DNA of 64,000 nucleotides from Verrucomicrobiaceae bacterium UBA1938. Lineage in GTDB: Bacteria; Verrucomicrobiota; Verrucomicrobiia; Verrucomicrobiales; Verrucomicrobiaceae. Within the stretch, counting starts at the first letter, position 1, and each line of letters starts with the position of its first letter. Location: NCBI GenBank assembly GCA_002336895.1, contig DDFC01000007.1, positions 62,001-126,000 on the forward strand. Reading direction: 5' to 3'. Below, piece after piece: positions 32,278-41,600 of this stretch. The position numbers and the translations under genes are program-made. The notes below the pieces were generated by a model, which was given only the letters and a program-made list of their open reading frames with translations, did no database searches and was not told the origin of the DNA.

Positions 32278-32852
32278 TGAACATCACCAACTGGGACCAG
32301 GCGTATCAAGAGAACTTCACCCCATGGGACAAGGGCCTGCCAGCGCCGCCGCTGGCTGAATGGCTGGACCACAATACCCTGACCGGCAGGGTCCTGGTAC
32401 CCGGCTGCGGCGTGGGCCACGATGTGGCGCATCTGGTTGCGCGTGGCATAGATGCTCACGGGCTCGACATCGCCCCCACCGCCGTGGCGCGTGCCAAGGC
32501 GCACTATCCAGAGCTGGCGGAGCGTTTTAACTGCGCGGATCTCTTTGAGTTTCGTGGAGAGTACGACGTCATCGTGGAGCACACCTGCCTCTGTGCACTG
32601 CCGCCGGAATGGCGAACCAAATACCGGGATGCCGTGGCGGGACTGCTGAAGCCAGGCGGACTGCTCATCGGTGTGTTTTTCATCAACCCTGAAATGGACC
32701 CCGGTGAAACGGGGCCGCCTTTTGGGATCACCCAAGACGAACTCGGTGCCCTCTTTGACCCTCGCTTTGAAGTGCTGGAGAGCTGCATCCCCGCCAAAGC
32801 CTACCCGGGCCGCGAGGGGCGTGAGTGTCTCCGTGTGCTGAAGCTGGCTTAA
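32277..32852 (+). CDS. SAM-dependent methyltransferase, thiopurine S-methyltransferase (TPMT) family
   Basis: The 191-residue protein starts with GTG, overlapping the previous TAG by one base. The TPMT-type opening NWDQAYQENFTPWDKGLPAPPL is followed by the SAM site VLVPGCGVGHDVAHLVARG, the acidic loop GLDIAPTAV, the CADLF motif, DVIVEHTCLCALPPEWR, and LLKPGGLLIGVFF. TPMT-family enzymes methylate sulfur, selenium or tellurium compounds, or halide ions in related plant and fungal members. The substrate here is not determined. It is cytoplasmic, though cotranscribed with two exported proteins. Its stop is overlapped by the convergent ceramidase-like gene's stop. Confidence 0.85.
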   Translation: MNITNWDQAYQENFTPWDKGLPAPPLAEWLDHNTLTGRVLVPGCGVGHDVAHLVARGIDAHGLDIAPTAVARAKAHYPELAERFNCADLFEFRGEYDVIVEHTCLCALPPEWRTKYRDAVAGLLKPGGLLIGVFFINPEMDPGETGPPFGITQDELGALFDPRFEVLESCIPAKAYPGREGRECLRVLKLA

Positions 32853-34228
32853 TTGGCCGTTCCCGGAGCGGCGAATGCCGGGGGCACGAGCTGCCTAACT
32901 GTGGCTGCGATGATGTTTTCGATACCCGAGGCAAAGCGATTCGGGCGGGCATAATAAATCATGGCACCGCCTGCCTCATAGCCCCCCTCCTCCCATACGC
33001 GCTGGGAAGGGATGTAGCAGGGCACGTCATTGGTGTAGCCGTTCACCCAGGTACGGGCGGGATCGTATTCGCGCTTGAAGCGCAGGCTGTAGTCCACCAC
33101 CACTTCTCCGGGCAGGTTGATCGTCAGCAAGGAGTTGCCGTAGTTCCACACCTGGATGTCATAAGGCAGGGCGGGTGGGATCTTCTCGCCACGCTCCAGC
33201 ATCTCCAGATGCTTTCTGGCGTGGTAGGCGGTCCACTTGTTGGGGTCTGCCACCTTAGCTTTCCACTCGGCCTGGCTGAGAGGCTTGTCGAATGGCAGCA
33301 TCACCTCCCGATGCGCGCAGTTCAGCGGACCGTTCAGAGGCTGCATCGGGTTGTTAATGAGGCGGACAATCTCCTTGGCGATGCTGATGCCGTGCTGCAT
33401 GGCAAAGCGGCTCTCTTTTCGCGGATAAGGATTTTGATCGGCCCCGCAGCCGATGGCGATGATGCAAACAGAGTCCGGGAACCTTAGTTCCAGCTCCTCA
33501 TGTGCCAGACCGGCCCAGTCTCCGTGGATCTCATTCATGCCGAGCGTGGTGCAGTGGCAGGCATAGCTGGCGTGAGTAGCGATGAGCTTTTTCCCATCTG
33601 CCGAGCGGATACAAAGCACCGGCAGTGCGCGATCCGTAGGTCCGCTGAAGTTCTGCGCGTTTTGAAACCCTTTGTCAGTCTTCAGCCGCCGGTTGAAGGC
33701 GAAATAGACCTTGCCCACACTCCATTCCAGCCGGGCGTGCTCCATTTTGTCCCAAGCCTTGACGATGATGCTTACGATATGCGCAGTCAGGTCTTCAGTG
33801 TAGCGCGCAATGCGTTGAACCTGATCTGCGGGCAAGTCTGCTCCAAAGAGAAAAGGCAGCACGCCCGTGAGCATGGGTGCACAGTGTGTGTGGGTCGAAT
33901 GCAGGGCAAGGCGCTCATCTGCCACATGCCTGCCTGCGGAAGCGAGACGTCTGAGAACTTCGGAGCGCACCGCCGCAGGCACGCCACAGTTGTCCACACT
34001 GACGATGACGGCAGGTTTGTCATCCTGCCACTGCATGACAAGGGCGTTGGCATGCAGCCTCTGCGCCACTTTTTCATACTCCGTGGTGCGGCTGCCATAA
34101 CCGCTGAGGCGCACCGGATAGCCCGGGGTGATGTCCACATTCGCCGCCCCAGCCTTCCAGAAAGACTGTGAATGAGCCTGACAAGCAAGCAGGCCCAGGA
34201 GAAGAACCGGTAGAATGATTCGTCGCAT
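32849..34228 (-). CDS. Secreted neutral/alkaline ceramidase-like hydrolase
   Basis: The ATG at 34228 gives a signal peptide (IILPVLLLGLLACQAHS; the Cys could also be lipidated) and 459 residues. The conserved N-terminal ceramidase-type motif AGAANVDITPGYPVRLSGYGSR is followed by VIVSVDNCGVP, the zinc-binding STHTHCAPM, HASYACHCTTLG with HGDWAG, and IGCGADQNPYPR. The C-terminal part includes LPGEVVVDYSLRFKRE and YTNDVPCYIPSQRVWEEGGYEAGGAM. Bacterial neutral ceramidases hydrolyse the N-acyl bond of ceramide. This verrucomicrobial-type version lacks the exact NMGDVSPN motif, having GCGADQNPYP at that place, so the substrate may differ. Upstream TTG codons at 34246 and 34255 are in frame. The start codon sits inside a perfect 13-bp inverted repeat. 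Confidence 0.8.
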   Translation of the reverse strand: MRRIILPVLLLGLLACQAHSQSFWKAGAANVDITPGYPVRLSGYGSRTTEYEKVAQRLHANALVMQWQDDKPAVIVSVDNCGVPAAVRSEVLRRLASAGRHVADERLALHSTHTHCAPMLTGVLPFLFGADLPADQVQRIARYTEDLTAHIVSIIVKAWDKMEHARLEWSVGKVYFAFNRRLKTDKGFQNAQNFSGPTDRALPVLCIRSADGKKLIATHASYACHCTTLGMNEIHGDWAGLAHEELELRFPDSVCIIAIGCGADQNPYPRKESRFAMQHGISIAKEIVRLINNPMQPLNGPLNCAHREVMLPFDKPLSQAEWKAKVADPNKWTAYHARKHLEMLERGEKIPPALPYDIQVWNYGNSLLTINLPGEVVVDYSLRFKREYDPARTWVNGYTNDVPCYIPSQRVWEEGGYEAGGAMIYYARPNRFASGIENIIAATVRQLVPPAFAAPGTAN

Positions 34229-34253
34229 TTGTCCGATTATGGACAAATGCGAC
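34222..34253. promoter_or_regulatory. Perfect 13-bp inverted repeat covering the ceramidase-like start codon
   Basis: GTCGCATTTGTCC at 34222-34234 is the exact reverse complement of GGACAAATGCGAC at 34241-34253, with a 6-base spacer. The ATG of the minus-strand ceramidase-like gene (34226-34228) lies within one arm. In the mRNA the start codon would be buried in a 13-bp stem if the transcript starts upstream of 34253. It may be a translational switch or a DNA operator. It is not a normal terminator because no T-run follows. Confidence 0.65.
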
Positions 34254-34292
34254 AAAAGCTTACAAGATCATTTAAGAATGTAGCAACGAGCA

Positions 34293-35093
34293 CTACATGT
34301 TGGCATTCGTCCAATCGATGGCAGCTCGGCAGATTTCCCAGAAGCTTCCGGGTTCCAGGCTGGCTCCACCCACGAGGGCGCCGTCCACGTCCTTCTGGCT
34401 GATCAGCTCGGCCATGTTGCCAGGCTTCACACTGCCGCCGTACTGGATGCGGATCTTGGCGGCGACATCTTCACCGAAGAGCTCTCCGAGCACCTGACGG
34501 GTGAAGGCGTGGGCTTCCTGCGCCTGCTCGGGGCTGGCAGTGCGACCAGTGCCAATGGCCCAGACGGGCTCATAGGCGATGACGCAGTCGGTGATGCGAC
34601 GGGGGCCGACTTCTGCGAGGGACTCACGAAGCTGGCTGCCGAGCACCTGCTCGATCTGGCCGTTGTCGCGCTCGGCGAGGGTTTCACCGATGCAGAGGAT
34701 CGGATGCAGGCGGGCTTCGAGAGCCGCGAGCACCTTGGCGTTCACAATGGCGTTGGTTTCTCCGTAGAGGCTGCGGCGCTCACTGTGGCCGAGGATGACG
34801 TGCCTGCAGCCGCACTCCTTGATCATGCGTGCACTGATCTCACCAGTGAAGGCACCAGCAGGCTGTGCGCTCATGTTCTGGGCGGCCAGCTCCACGCTCT
34901 GCTCACGGGCGTTCATGAGTACGTCCTGGGCTTTGGCCAAGCTGACGAAGGGCGGAGCCACCACGATCTGTACAGGCACCTTGTCAGGCACGAGACGGGC
35001 AAAGGAGCGGAGGAAGTCATCCGTTTCCTGGGGCGTCATGTGCATTTTCCAGTTGGCGGCGATGATGGGTTTGCGGAAGTGGGCGAAGGCCAT
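34293..35093 (-). CDS. tpiA: Triose-phosphate isomerase
   Basis: TpiA interconverts dihydroxyacetone phosphate and glyceraldehyde 3-phosphate in glycolysis. The 266-residue protein carries the catalytic Lys in AANWKM, the electrophilic His in ILGHSERR, the catalytic Glu and loop 6 hinge in AYEPVWAIGTGRTASPEQA, and the phosphate-binding YGGSVKPGN and GALVGGASLE. Length is a little above the usual 250. It follows pgk on the same strand by 37 bases, so the two are probably cotranscribed. Confidence 0.96.
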   Translation of the reverse strand: MAFAHFRKPIIAANWKMHMTPQETDDFLRSFARLVPDKVPVQIVVAPPFVSLAKAQDVLMNAREQSVELAAQNMSAQPAGAFTGEISARMIKECGCRHVILGHSERRSLYGETNAIVNAKVLAALEARLHPILCIGETLAERDNGQIEQVLGSQLRESLAEVGPRRITDCVIAYEPVWAIGTGRTASPEQAQEAHAFTRQVLGELFGEDVAAKIRIQYGGSVKPGNMAELISQKDVDGALVGGASLEPGSFWEICRAAIDWTNANM

Positions 35094-35130
35094 ATGAGAG
35101 GAAGTTTACAGTTGTTTAAAACGATTCGGA

Positions 35131-36345
35131 TTACTTGTCTTTGAGGCAGGCGACGCCGGGGAGGACTTTGCCTTCGAGGAGTTCGAGGGAGGCGCCACCG
35201 CCGGTGGAGATGAAGGTCATCTTGTCACCGAGCTTGGCTTTCTTGACCGCCTTCACGCTGTCGCCACCACCGATGATGGTCTTGGCGCTGGAGTTGGCCG
35301 CCACGGCCGCGGCGACGTCGAAGGTGCCCTTGGCGCTGTCCTTGATTTCAAACACGCCCATCGGGCCGTTCCAGATGACCGTCTTGGCCTTGGCGATTTC
35401 CTCGGAGAAGAGCTTCACGGACTCAGGTCCGATGTCCACGCCTTCCCAGCCATCAGGAATGCTTTCGCCGACGGAGGTGAACTTGAGGTTGCCGAGCTTC
35501 TTGGTGTCGAAGTCGAAAGAGTCGGTGATCATGGCATCCACCGGGATGAGGATCTTGACGCCACGCTCCTTGGCCTTGTCCAGTGCGGCCTGGGCGATGG
35601 GTTCCCACTCGGGCTTGTAGAGGCTTTTGCCGATGGAGATGCCTTCGACGATCTTGCGGAAGGTGTAGGCCATGCCGCCGCCGATGATGATGCTGTCCGC
35701 CTTTTCGAGCAGGCGGTTGATGACGCCGATCTTGTCGTTCACCTTCGCGCCGCCGAGGATCACCACGAAGGGGCGCTCAGGGTTTTCGAGCTCGTCGTGC
35801 AGCCATGTGAGTTCCTTCTCCATCAGGAGGCCTGAGACCGCAGGCAGGTAGTCGGCAATGCCGGCCGTGGAGCTGTGCGCACGGTGGGCGGAGCCGAAGG
35901 CGTCGTTTACAAAGATTTCGGCGAGTTCAGCCATGCCCTTGGCCAGGGTGGCGTCGTTCTTTTCTTCACCAGCGTGAAAGCGGGTGTTTTCGAGGAGAAG
36001 CACATCGCCGTTGCCCAGCGCGAGAGCCTTGGTCTTGGCTTCTTCGCCGACGCAGTCACTGGCAAAGGCCACAGGCCTGCCGATCAGGGCGCTCAGGGCC
36101 GGGGCTACGGGAGCGAGGCTCTGCTTGGGATCACGCTGGCCCTTGGGACGGCCGAGGTGGCTGGCGAGGATGATTTTGGCACCCTTTTCGATCAAGAAAT
36201 TGAGGGTGGGGAGGGTCTCCTGGATGCGGGTGGCGTCGGTGATGACCATCTGGCCGTCCTTCTCTTCGAGCGGCACGTTGAAATCAACGCGTACAAAAAC
36301 GCGTTTTCCGGCGAGGTCGAGGTCACGAATGGTCTGCTTGGGCAT
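35131..36345 (-). CDS. pgk: Phosphoglycerate kinase
   Basis: Pgk makes ATP and 3-phosphoglycerate from 1,3-bisphosphoglycerate. The ATG at 36345 gives MPKQTIRDLDLAGKRVFVRVDFNVPL, the classic N-terminal signature with the substrate-binding RVDFN. Then come IILASHLGRPKG, LLLENTRFHAGEE, VILGGAKVNDKI, VIWNGPMGVFE and the nucleotide-binding TIIGGGDSVKAVKK and FISTGGGASLELLEG. The 404 residues match bacterial enzymes. The open frame extends 11 codons upstream without conservation. It leads a pgk-tpiA pair; gap is not adjacent. Confidence 0.97.
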   Translation of the reverse strand: MPKQTIRDLDLAGKRVFVRVDFNVPLEEKDGQMVITDATRIQETLPTLNFLIEKGAKIILASHLGRPKGQRDPKQSLAPVAPALSALIGRPVAFASDCVGEEAKTKALALGNGDVLLLENTRFHAGEEKNDATLAKGMAELAEIFVNDAFGSAHRAHSSTAGIADYLPAVSGLLMEKELTWLHDELENPERPFVVILGGAKVNDKIGVINRLLEKADSIIIGGGMAYTFRKIVEGISIGKSLYKPEWEPIAQAALDKAKERGVKILIPVDAMITDSFDFDTKKLGNLKFTSVGESIPDGWEGVDIGPESVKLFSEEIAKAKTVIWNGPMGVFEIKDSAKGTFDVAAAVAANSSAKTIIGGGDSVKAVKKAKLGDKMTFISTGGGASLELLEGKVLPGVACLKDK

Positions 36346-36465
36346 GGTGTTTTTTGATGAGGGGTAAACAAGCCGCAAGGCGGCGGGGGCGGGATTCCTA
36401 GCACAGAGCGTGCTCGGTGCGCATGCAATTTTTTGCAGACCGGCACGGCAGGCTGGGCCAAATGC

Positions 36466-37395
36466 CTATCTCTCGTTCAAGTCCAAGCGGTGAATCTCCA
36501 GGGGCAGTTCCTGTTCGAGGTATTCGATCAGGCTTTTCACCCTCTGGGGCAGATGCTCGTGGGCTGAGTGGGCGATCTGGAGGTCAAGCGGGGCCAAGTG
36601 CCATTCTGGCAAAAGCTGCACCAGCCGTCCGGCATTGATGTCCCGGGCTGCCATCCACTCAGGCAGGATCGTGAATCCGGCCCCCTCGATCGCGGCCTCA
36701 CGCAGAGCCGTGACGGTATCCAGCAGCATAACCGGGCTCAGTTTGAGCTTCTTGACCTGCCTGGACTTCACAAGCTCCACACGATCGCGCGAGTAGAAAT
36801 GCGGCTGCAAAATTCCCAGCCAAGGCAGATGATTGAGGTCGTCCGGTCGGATGGGCAGGCTGTGAAATTTGAGCAGCGAAGGAGCCGCTACAAGCCGGCG
36901 GTGGAGCTGGGCGATCTTGCGAATCGTCACCCGCCGGTCCGTGGCGGCACCGACCATGATGCCGCAGTCGAAGCCCTCCTTGATGAATTTCGTGGGCCTG
37001 TTGATGAGGTGCAGTTCCGTCGTGACATCAGGGTGCTGTCTTTGAAAACGCGAGAGCACCCGGGAAACGATCCACTGCCCTACATCCACCACAGAAACCA
37101 TACGCAGGTGCCCCCGCAGGGCGCGGCGCTCGGCACGCAGGCGGCTGCCCAGGCGATCCGCCACGGTGAGAAGCTCCCGGGCGTCCGCCAGAACGACGAT
37201 GCCAGCGTCCGTCAGCCTCATAGTGCGGGTGTCCCGCCGGATGAGGGGTGCGCCAATTTGAGCCTCCAGCGCCGCCAGATGCCGGCTCAGCGTGGGCTGC
37301 GCGATTCCCAAAACTCTGGCGGCACGAGAGATGCTGCCGGAGTCGGCAATCTGCACAAATTCACGCAAATGCTGGAGGTCATTCAGGCTGCTCAT
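36466..37395 (-). CDS. LysR-family transcriptional regulator, divergent from an RND efflux operon
   Basis: The 309-residue protein has the LysR winged helix-turn-helix at the N-terminus (LREFVQIADSGSISRAARVLGIAQPTLSRHLAALE), a linker helix, and a periplasmic-binding-protein-like effector domain (RMVSVVDVGQWIVSRVLSRFQ to the C-terminus). QPTLSRHLAALE is the recognition helix. It lies 69 bases from the divergent adaptor gene of a three-gene RND efflux operon. By the common LysR pattern it probably controls that operon in response to an unknown inducer. The shared gap has an imperfect dyad suited to LysR binding. Confidence 0.9.
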   Translation of the reverse strand: MSSLNDLQHLREFVQIADSGSISRAARVLGIAQPTLSRHLAALEAQIGAPLIRRDTRTMRLTDAGIVVLADARELLTVADRLGSRLRAERRALRGHLRMVSVVDVGQWIVSRVLSRFQRQHPDVTTELHLINRPTKFIKEGFDCGIMVGAATDRRVTIRKIAQLHRRLVAAPSLLKFHSLPIRPDDLNHLPWLGILQPHFYSRDRVELVKSRQVKKLKLSPVMLLDTVTALREAAIEGAGFTILPEWMAARDINAGRLVQLLPEWHLAPLDLQIAHSAHEHLPQRVKSLIEYLEQELPLEIHRLDLNER

Positions 37396-37409
37396 GCAGC
37401 TAATGTATA

Positions 37410-37431
37410 AGTGATATGTCGATTATGCACT
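37410..37431. promoter_or_regulatory. Candidate LysR operator between regulator and efflux operon
   Basis: AGTG at 37410-37413 and CACT at 37428-37431 form the ends of an AT-rich 22-bp imperfect dyad (ATATGTCGATTATG in the middle). It sits in the 69-bp gap between divergent lysR and efflux genes, where LysR proteins usually bind T-N11-A type sites. The match is loose, so the call is positional as much as sequence-based. Confidence 0.35.
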
Positions 37432-37464
37432 ATTTAAGCTGTCGCAGGATTCGTAAGTCTGAGC

Positions 37465-38664
37465 ATGCAGCGCGCATTGTTTCCTCCCTTTTCCTTCGTT
37501 CCAGCTCTGCGGCAGGCTCTAGCAGGCCTGCTCCTCCTGAGCTCCCTGACCGCCTGCAAACGCAGCAGCAGCGCAACAGCCAGCCCTCCGCCGGCAGCGG
37601 CTCCTGAAGTGACCGTGGCCAAGCCCATCGCCAAACGGCTCATGGACTGGGATGAATTTACCGGACGCCTGACTGCGCGCAAACGTGTCGAAGTGCATGC
37701 CCGTGTCTCGGGCTACGTGACGAAAGTCAGCTTCAAAGAAGGCGCGGAAGTCAAAGCAGGCGATCTGCTCTTCACCATCGACCCGCGCCCTTACCAAGCC
37801 ATTGTTGAACGCGCCGAGGCCATGCTGGCCCAGGCCAAATCAGCCGCCGAGGTGGCCAGCGTGGAAGCGCGGAATGCCACCGCCTTGCGCCAGGGGCAGG
37901 CCATCTCTGTGGAAGAGTCCGAACGCCGTCTGAAAAGCGCCACCGGCGAAATGGCCGGCGTACGTGGAGCCGAAGCCGCCGTGCGCGCCGCCAAGCTGGA
38001 TCTGGAATTCACCGAAATCCACGCCCCCATCAGCGGCCGCATCAGTGACGCACGCGTGACAGAGGGCAACCTCGTCAGCGGTGGCAACCAAGGAGCCACG
38101 CTGCTGACCACCATCGTGGAGCTGGATCCCATCTACTGCGAGATCGAGGCCGATGAGCGTTCCGTGCTCAAATACCGCGAGATGCACAAGACCGGCGAGC
38201 GCACGAGCGCCATGTTTGCCCGGATTCCCGCGCAGATGGAACTGCTGAACCAGGACGGCTGGCCCAACCACGGCGAGATCGATTTCGTGGACAACCAGCT
38301 CAACCCCGCGACCGGAACGATCCGTGCGCGTGCTGTGTTTCCCAACGCCGACCATCTGATGTCTCCCGGCTTATTTGCCAAGGTGCGCATTCCCGGCAGC
38401 GGCGAGTACGACGGCCTGCTCATTCGTGATTCCGCCGTGGGTGACGACCAGGGCAGCAGCTTTGTGTGGGTGCTGGACGCCGAGGACAAGGCAGTTTACA
38501 AACCCGTCACTCTCGGCCCGCTTCTGGATGAGATGCGGGTCATCCGCAAAGGTTTGAAAGCAGAAGACCGGGTGGTTGTGCTGGGCCTGATGAGCGTGCG
38601 CAACGGCGCCAAGGTGAAGGCCACACTGACCGACATGCAGCCAGCGGCGGAAGCCACCAAATAA
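37465..38664 (+). CDS. RND efflux periplasmic adaptor (membrane fusion lipoprotein)
   Basis: The 399-residue protein carries a lipoprotein signal (LAGLLLLSSLTACK, lipidated Cys near residue 30). The AcrA/MexA-type adaptor architecture follows: a barrel-sandwich entry RVEVHARVSGYVTKVSFKEGAEVKAGDLLFTIDPRPY, an alpha-hairpin rich in Ala and Glu (about 112-180), the return lipoyl half with ISGRISDARVTEGNLV, and a beta-barrel and membrane-proximal region (GEIDFVDNQLNPATGTIRARAVF). It bridges the inner-membrane pump and outer-membrane channel encoded next. The pump gene starts 7 bases downstream. Confidence 0.93.
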   Translation: MQRALFPPFSFVPALRQALAGLLLLSSLTACKRSSSATASPPPAAAPEVTVAKPIAKRLMDWDEFTGRLTARKRVEVHARVSGYVTKVSFKEGAEVKAGDLLFTIDPRPYQAIVERAEAMLAQAKSAAEVASVEARNATALRQGQAISVEESERRLKSATGEMAGVRGAEAAVRAAKLDLEFTEIHAPISGRISDARVTEGNLVSGGNQGATLLTTIVELDPIYCEIEADERSVLKYREMHKTGERTSAMFARIPAQMELLNQDGWPNHGEIDFVDNQLNPATGTIRARAVFPNADHLMSPGLFAKVRIPGSGEYDGLLIRDSAVGDDQGSSFVWVLDAEDKAVYKPVTLGPLLDEMRVIRKGLKAEDRVVVLGLMSVRNGAKVKATLTDMQPAAEATK

Positions 38665-38671
38665 CACCGAC

Positions 38672-41600
38672 ATGAATTTCGCCCGCTTCTTTGTGGACCG
38701 GCCCATCTTTGCGGCCGTGCTGAGCATCGTCATCACGCTGCTGGGTGTACTCGCCTACGTGGCGCTGCCCATCGCGCAATATCCCGAGGTCATTCCGCCC
38801 ACAGTGGTGGTTTCGGCCACGTATCCCGGGGCGGATGCGCGAACGCTGGCTGAAACCGTCTCCACCCCTCTGGAGCAGGAGATCAACGGCGTGGAAAACA
38901 TGCTCTACCTCTCCTCCTCCTCCACCAGCGATGGCAAGGTGCAGATCACCGTGACCTTCCGCCTTGGCTCGGACCTGAATGAGGCGCAGGTGCTGGTGCA
39001 AAACCGCGTGAACGCCGCTGTCTCCCGCCTGCCGGAAGAGGTGCGCCGCCTGGGGGTGAATGTGAACAAGCGCTCGCCGGACCTCACGCTGGCGGCGCAG
39101 TTTTACAGCCCTGACGGCTCGCGGGAAGTCGCCTATCTCAGCAACTACGTTACACTGCAGGTGCAAAATGAAATCGCCCGTATTCCAGGGGTGGCGGAGG
39201 CATCCTCCCTCGGCGGGCTGGACTACTCGATGCGCATCTGGCTCGACCCTGAAAAAGTGGCCAGCCTAGGTCTGACCGCCGGCGATGTCGTGCGCGCGAT
39301 CCGTGAACAGAATGTGCAGGTGGCCGCCGGGTCGCTTGGCCAGCCGCCAGCCTCCAAGGACTCTGAGTTCCAATACACCCTCACCGCACCGGGCCGCCTG
39401 AAGAAGGCCGAGGAGTTTGGCGACATTGTGCTCAAGACCGGAACGCAGGGCGATGTGGTGCGCCTGGCCAACGTGGCGCGCATCGAGCTCGGCTCCCGCG
39501 ACTACTCCAGCCGCACCTACATGGACGGCTACAACGCCGTCTCACTCCGTGTGTTCCAACTGCCCGGCAGCAACGCCATTGAAACCGCCGATTCCGTTTA
39601 CAGGCGCCTCAACCAGCTCAAGGAGCGCTTCCCGCCGGGGGTTGATTACGTCATCAACTATGACACCACCAAATTCGTACGTGCTTCGATTGAGTCCGTG
39701 CTTCACACCCTCATGGAGGCGGTTCTGCTGGTGGTCTTCGTCGTCATCGTCTTCCTGCAAAACTGGCGCGCATCCGTCATCCCGCTGCTGGCCGTTCCGG
39801 TCTCCCTCATCGGCACCCTAGCAGTGATGCAGTGGATGGGTTTCTCGCTGAACAACCTTTCGTTGTTCGGGCTGGTGCTTGCCATCGGCATCGTCGTCGA
39901 TGACGCCATCGTGGTGGTGGAGAACGTCGAGCGAAACATCGCGCTGGGTCTGAGCCCGCGGGAGGCGGCCGTGCGTGCGATGAATGAGGTGAGTGGAGCC
40001 GTCATTGCCGTGGCGCTGGTGCTCTGCGCCGTGTTCGTGCCCACGGCTTTCATCAGCGGCATCACTGGCCAGTTCTACCGCCAGTTTGCGCTGACCATCG
40101 CGGTTTCCACCGTCATTTCCGCCTTCAATTCCCTGACACTCAGCCCCGCGCTCTGCGCTCTGCTGCTGCAGCCGCATGGAGTAAAGCCGGACTGGTTCAC
40201 GCGCCTGCTGAACGCCTTGCTGGGCTGGTTCTTCGCAGGCTTCAACCGCGTGTTCCAGTTCGGTTCGGACCTCTATGCGTCCCTCGTCGGCAAGCTCATC
40301 CGTCTGGCGGTGATCGTCCTCATTGGTTATGCCGGGCTGATCGGTCTGGCAGGCAAGCTTTTCAAAGATGTACCCGCAGGTTTCATCCCCTCCCAGGACA
40401 TGGGCTACGCCATCGTGCTGGTCCAGCTGCCCGACGGCGCCTCTTTTGAGCGAACCGATACCGTGGTGCGCCGCATGGATGCCATGGCGCGTGAGATTCC
40501 CGGGGTGGCACACACCTTTGCCATCTCCGGCTACTCCTCCGTGCTGCAGGCCAATCAGCCCAACGTGGGCGCGGCCTTCCTGGTGTTTGACGACTTTGCC
40601 AGACGCCAGTCTCCCGAGCTGAAGGGAGATGGCCTGCTGGCTGTCATCCGCAAAAAGTTCTCCACCATCCAGGAGGGCCGTGTGCTGGTGCTGCCACCGC
40701 CGCCACTCCGCGGTCTGGGAAATGCCGGTGGCTTCAAAATCCAGGTGCAGGACCTCAACAACGCTGGCCTGCCAGCACTGGAAGCAGCCACGCAGAAGCT
40801 GCTGGCGGCCGCTCAGCAGGAGCCGGGCCTGATCTCTCTCATCACCGGATTCCGTGCCCGGACGCCGCAGTTCAAACTCGAGATCAACCGTGCCCAGGCC
40901 AAGACGATGGGGGTCTCCCTGGCTGACCTGAATGAGGCGCTGCAGATCTATCTTGGTTCTGTTTACGTGAACGACTTCAACCTTTTCGGCCGCACCTACC
41001 AGGTCACCGCGCAAGCCGATGCGGAATACCGCAAAGACCCCACAGACGTGAGCCGCATCAAAATCCGTAATCAGGCAGGCGAAATGGTGCCCCTGGCGGC
41101 ACTGGTGAGAGTGGTGAAAACGGGCGGCGCCGACCGTGTGCAACGCTACAACCTCTACTACTCCGCAGACATCAACGGCAACACCCTTCCCGGCATCAGC
41201 TCCGGCCAGATGATCGAAAAGATCGAGCGCCTGGCCAAGGAACACCTGCCGGTGGGATTTGCCATCGAGTGGACGGACCTCACCTACCAGCAGATCCTGG
41301 CTGGAGACACCCTCATCTACATCTTCCCTCTGTGCGTCATCTTCGTTTTCCTGGTCCTCTCCGCCCAGTATGAAAGCTGGAGCCTGCCCATGGCCATCAT
41401 TCTGATCGTGCCGATGTGCCTTCTCTCCGCCATCGGCGGCGTGTGGCTGCGCGCGCAGGACAACAACATCTTCACCCAGATCGGCCTTGTGGTGCTCGTC
41501 GGCCTCGCGGCCAAAAACGCCATCCTCATCGTGGAATTTGCCAAACAGCTGCAGGACACCGGCATGGACCGAGTGAAGGCTGCCGTGGAAGCCTGCCGCC

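Noticed and set aside
34279..34297. Hairpin TGTAG/CTACA at the tpiA stop as a terminator
   Set aside because: Only a 5-bp stem with a 9-base loop and no proper T-run; too weak to list as a terminator.
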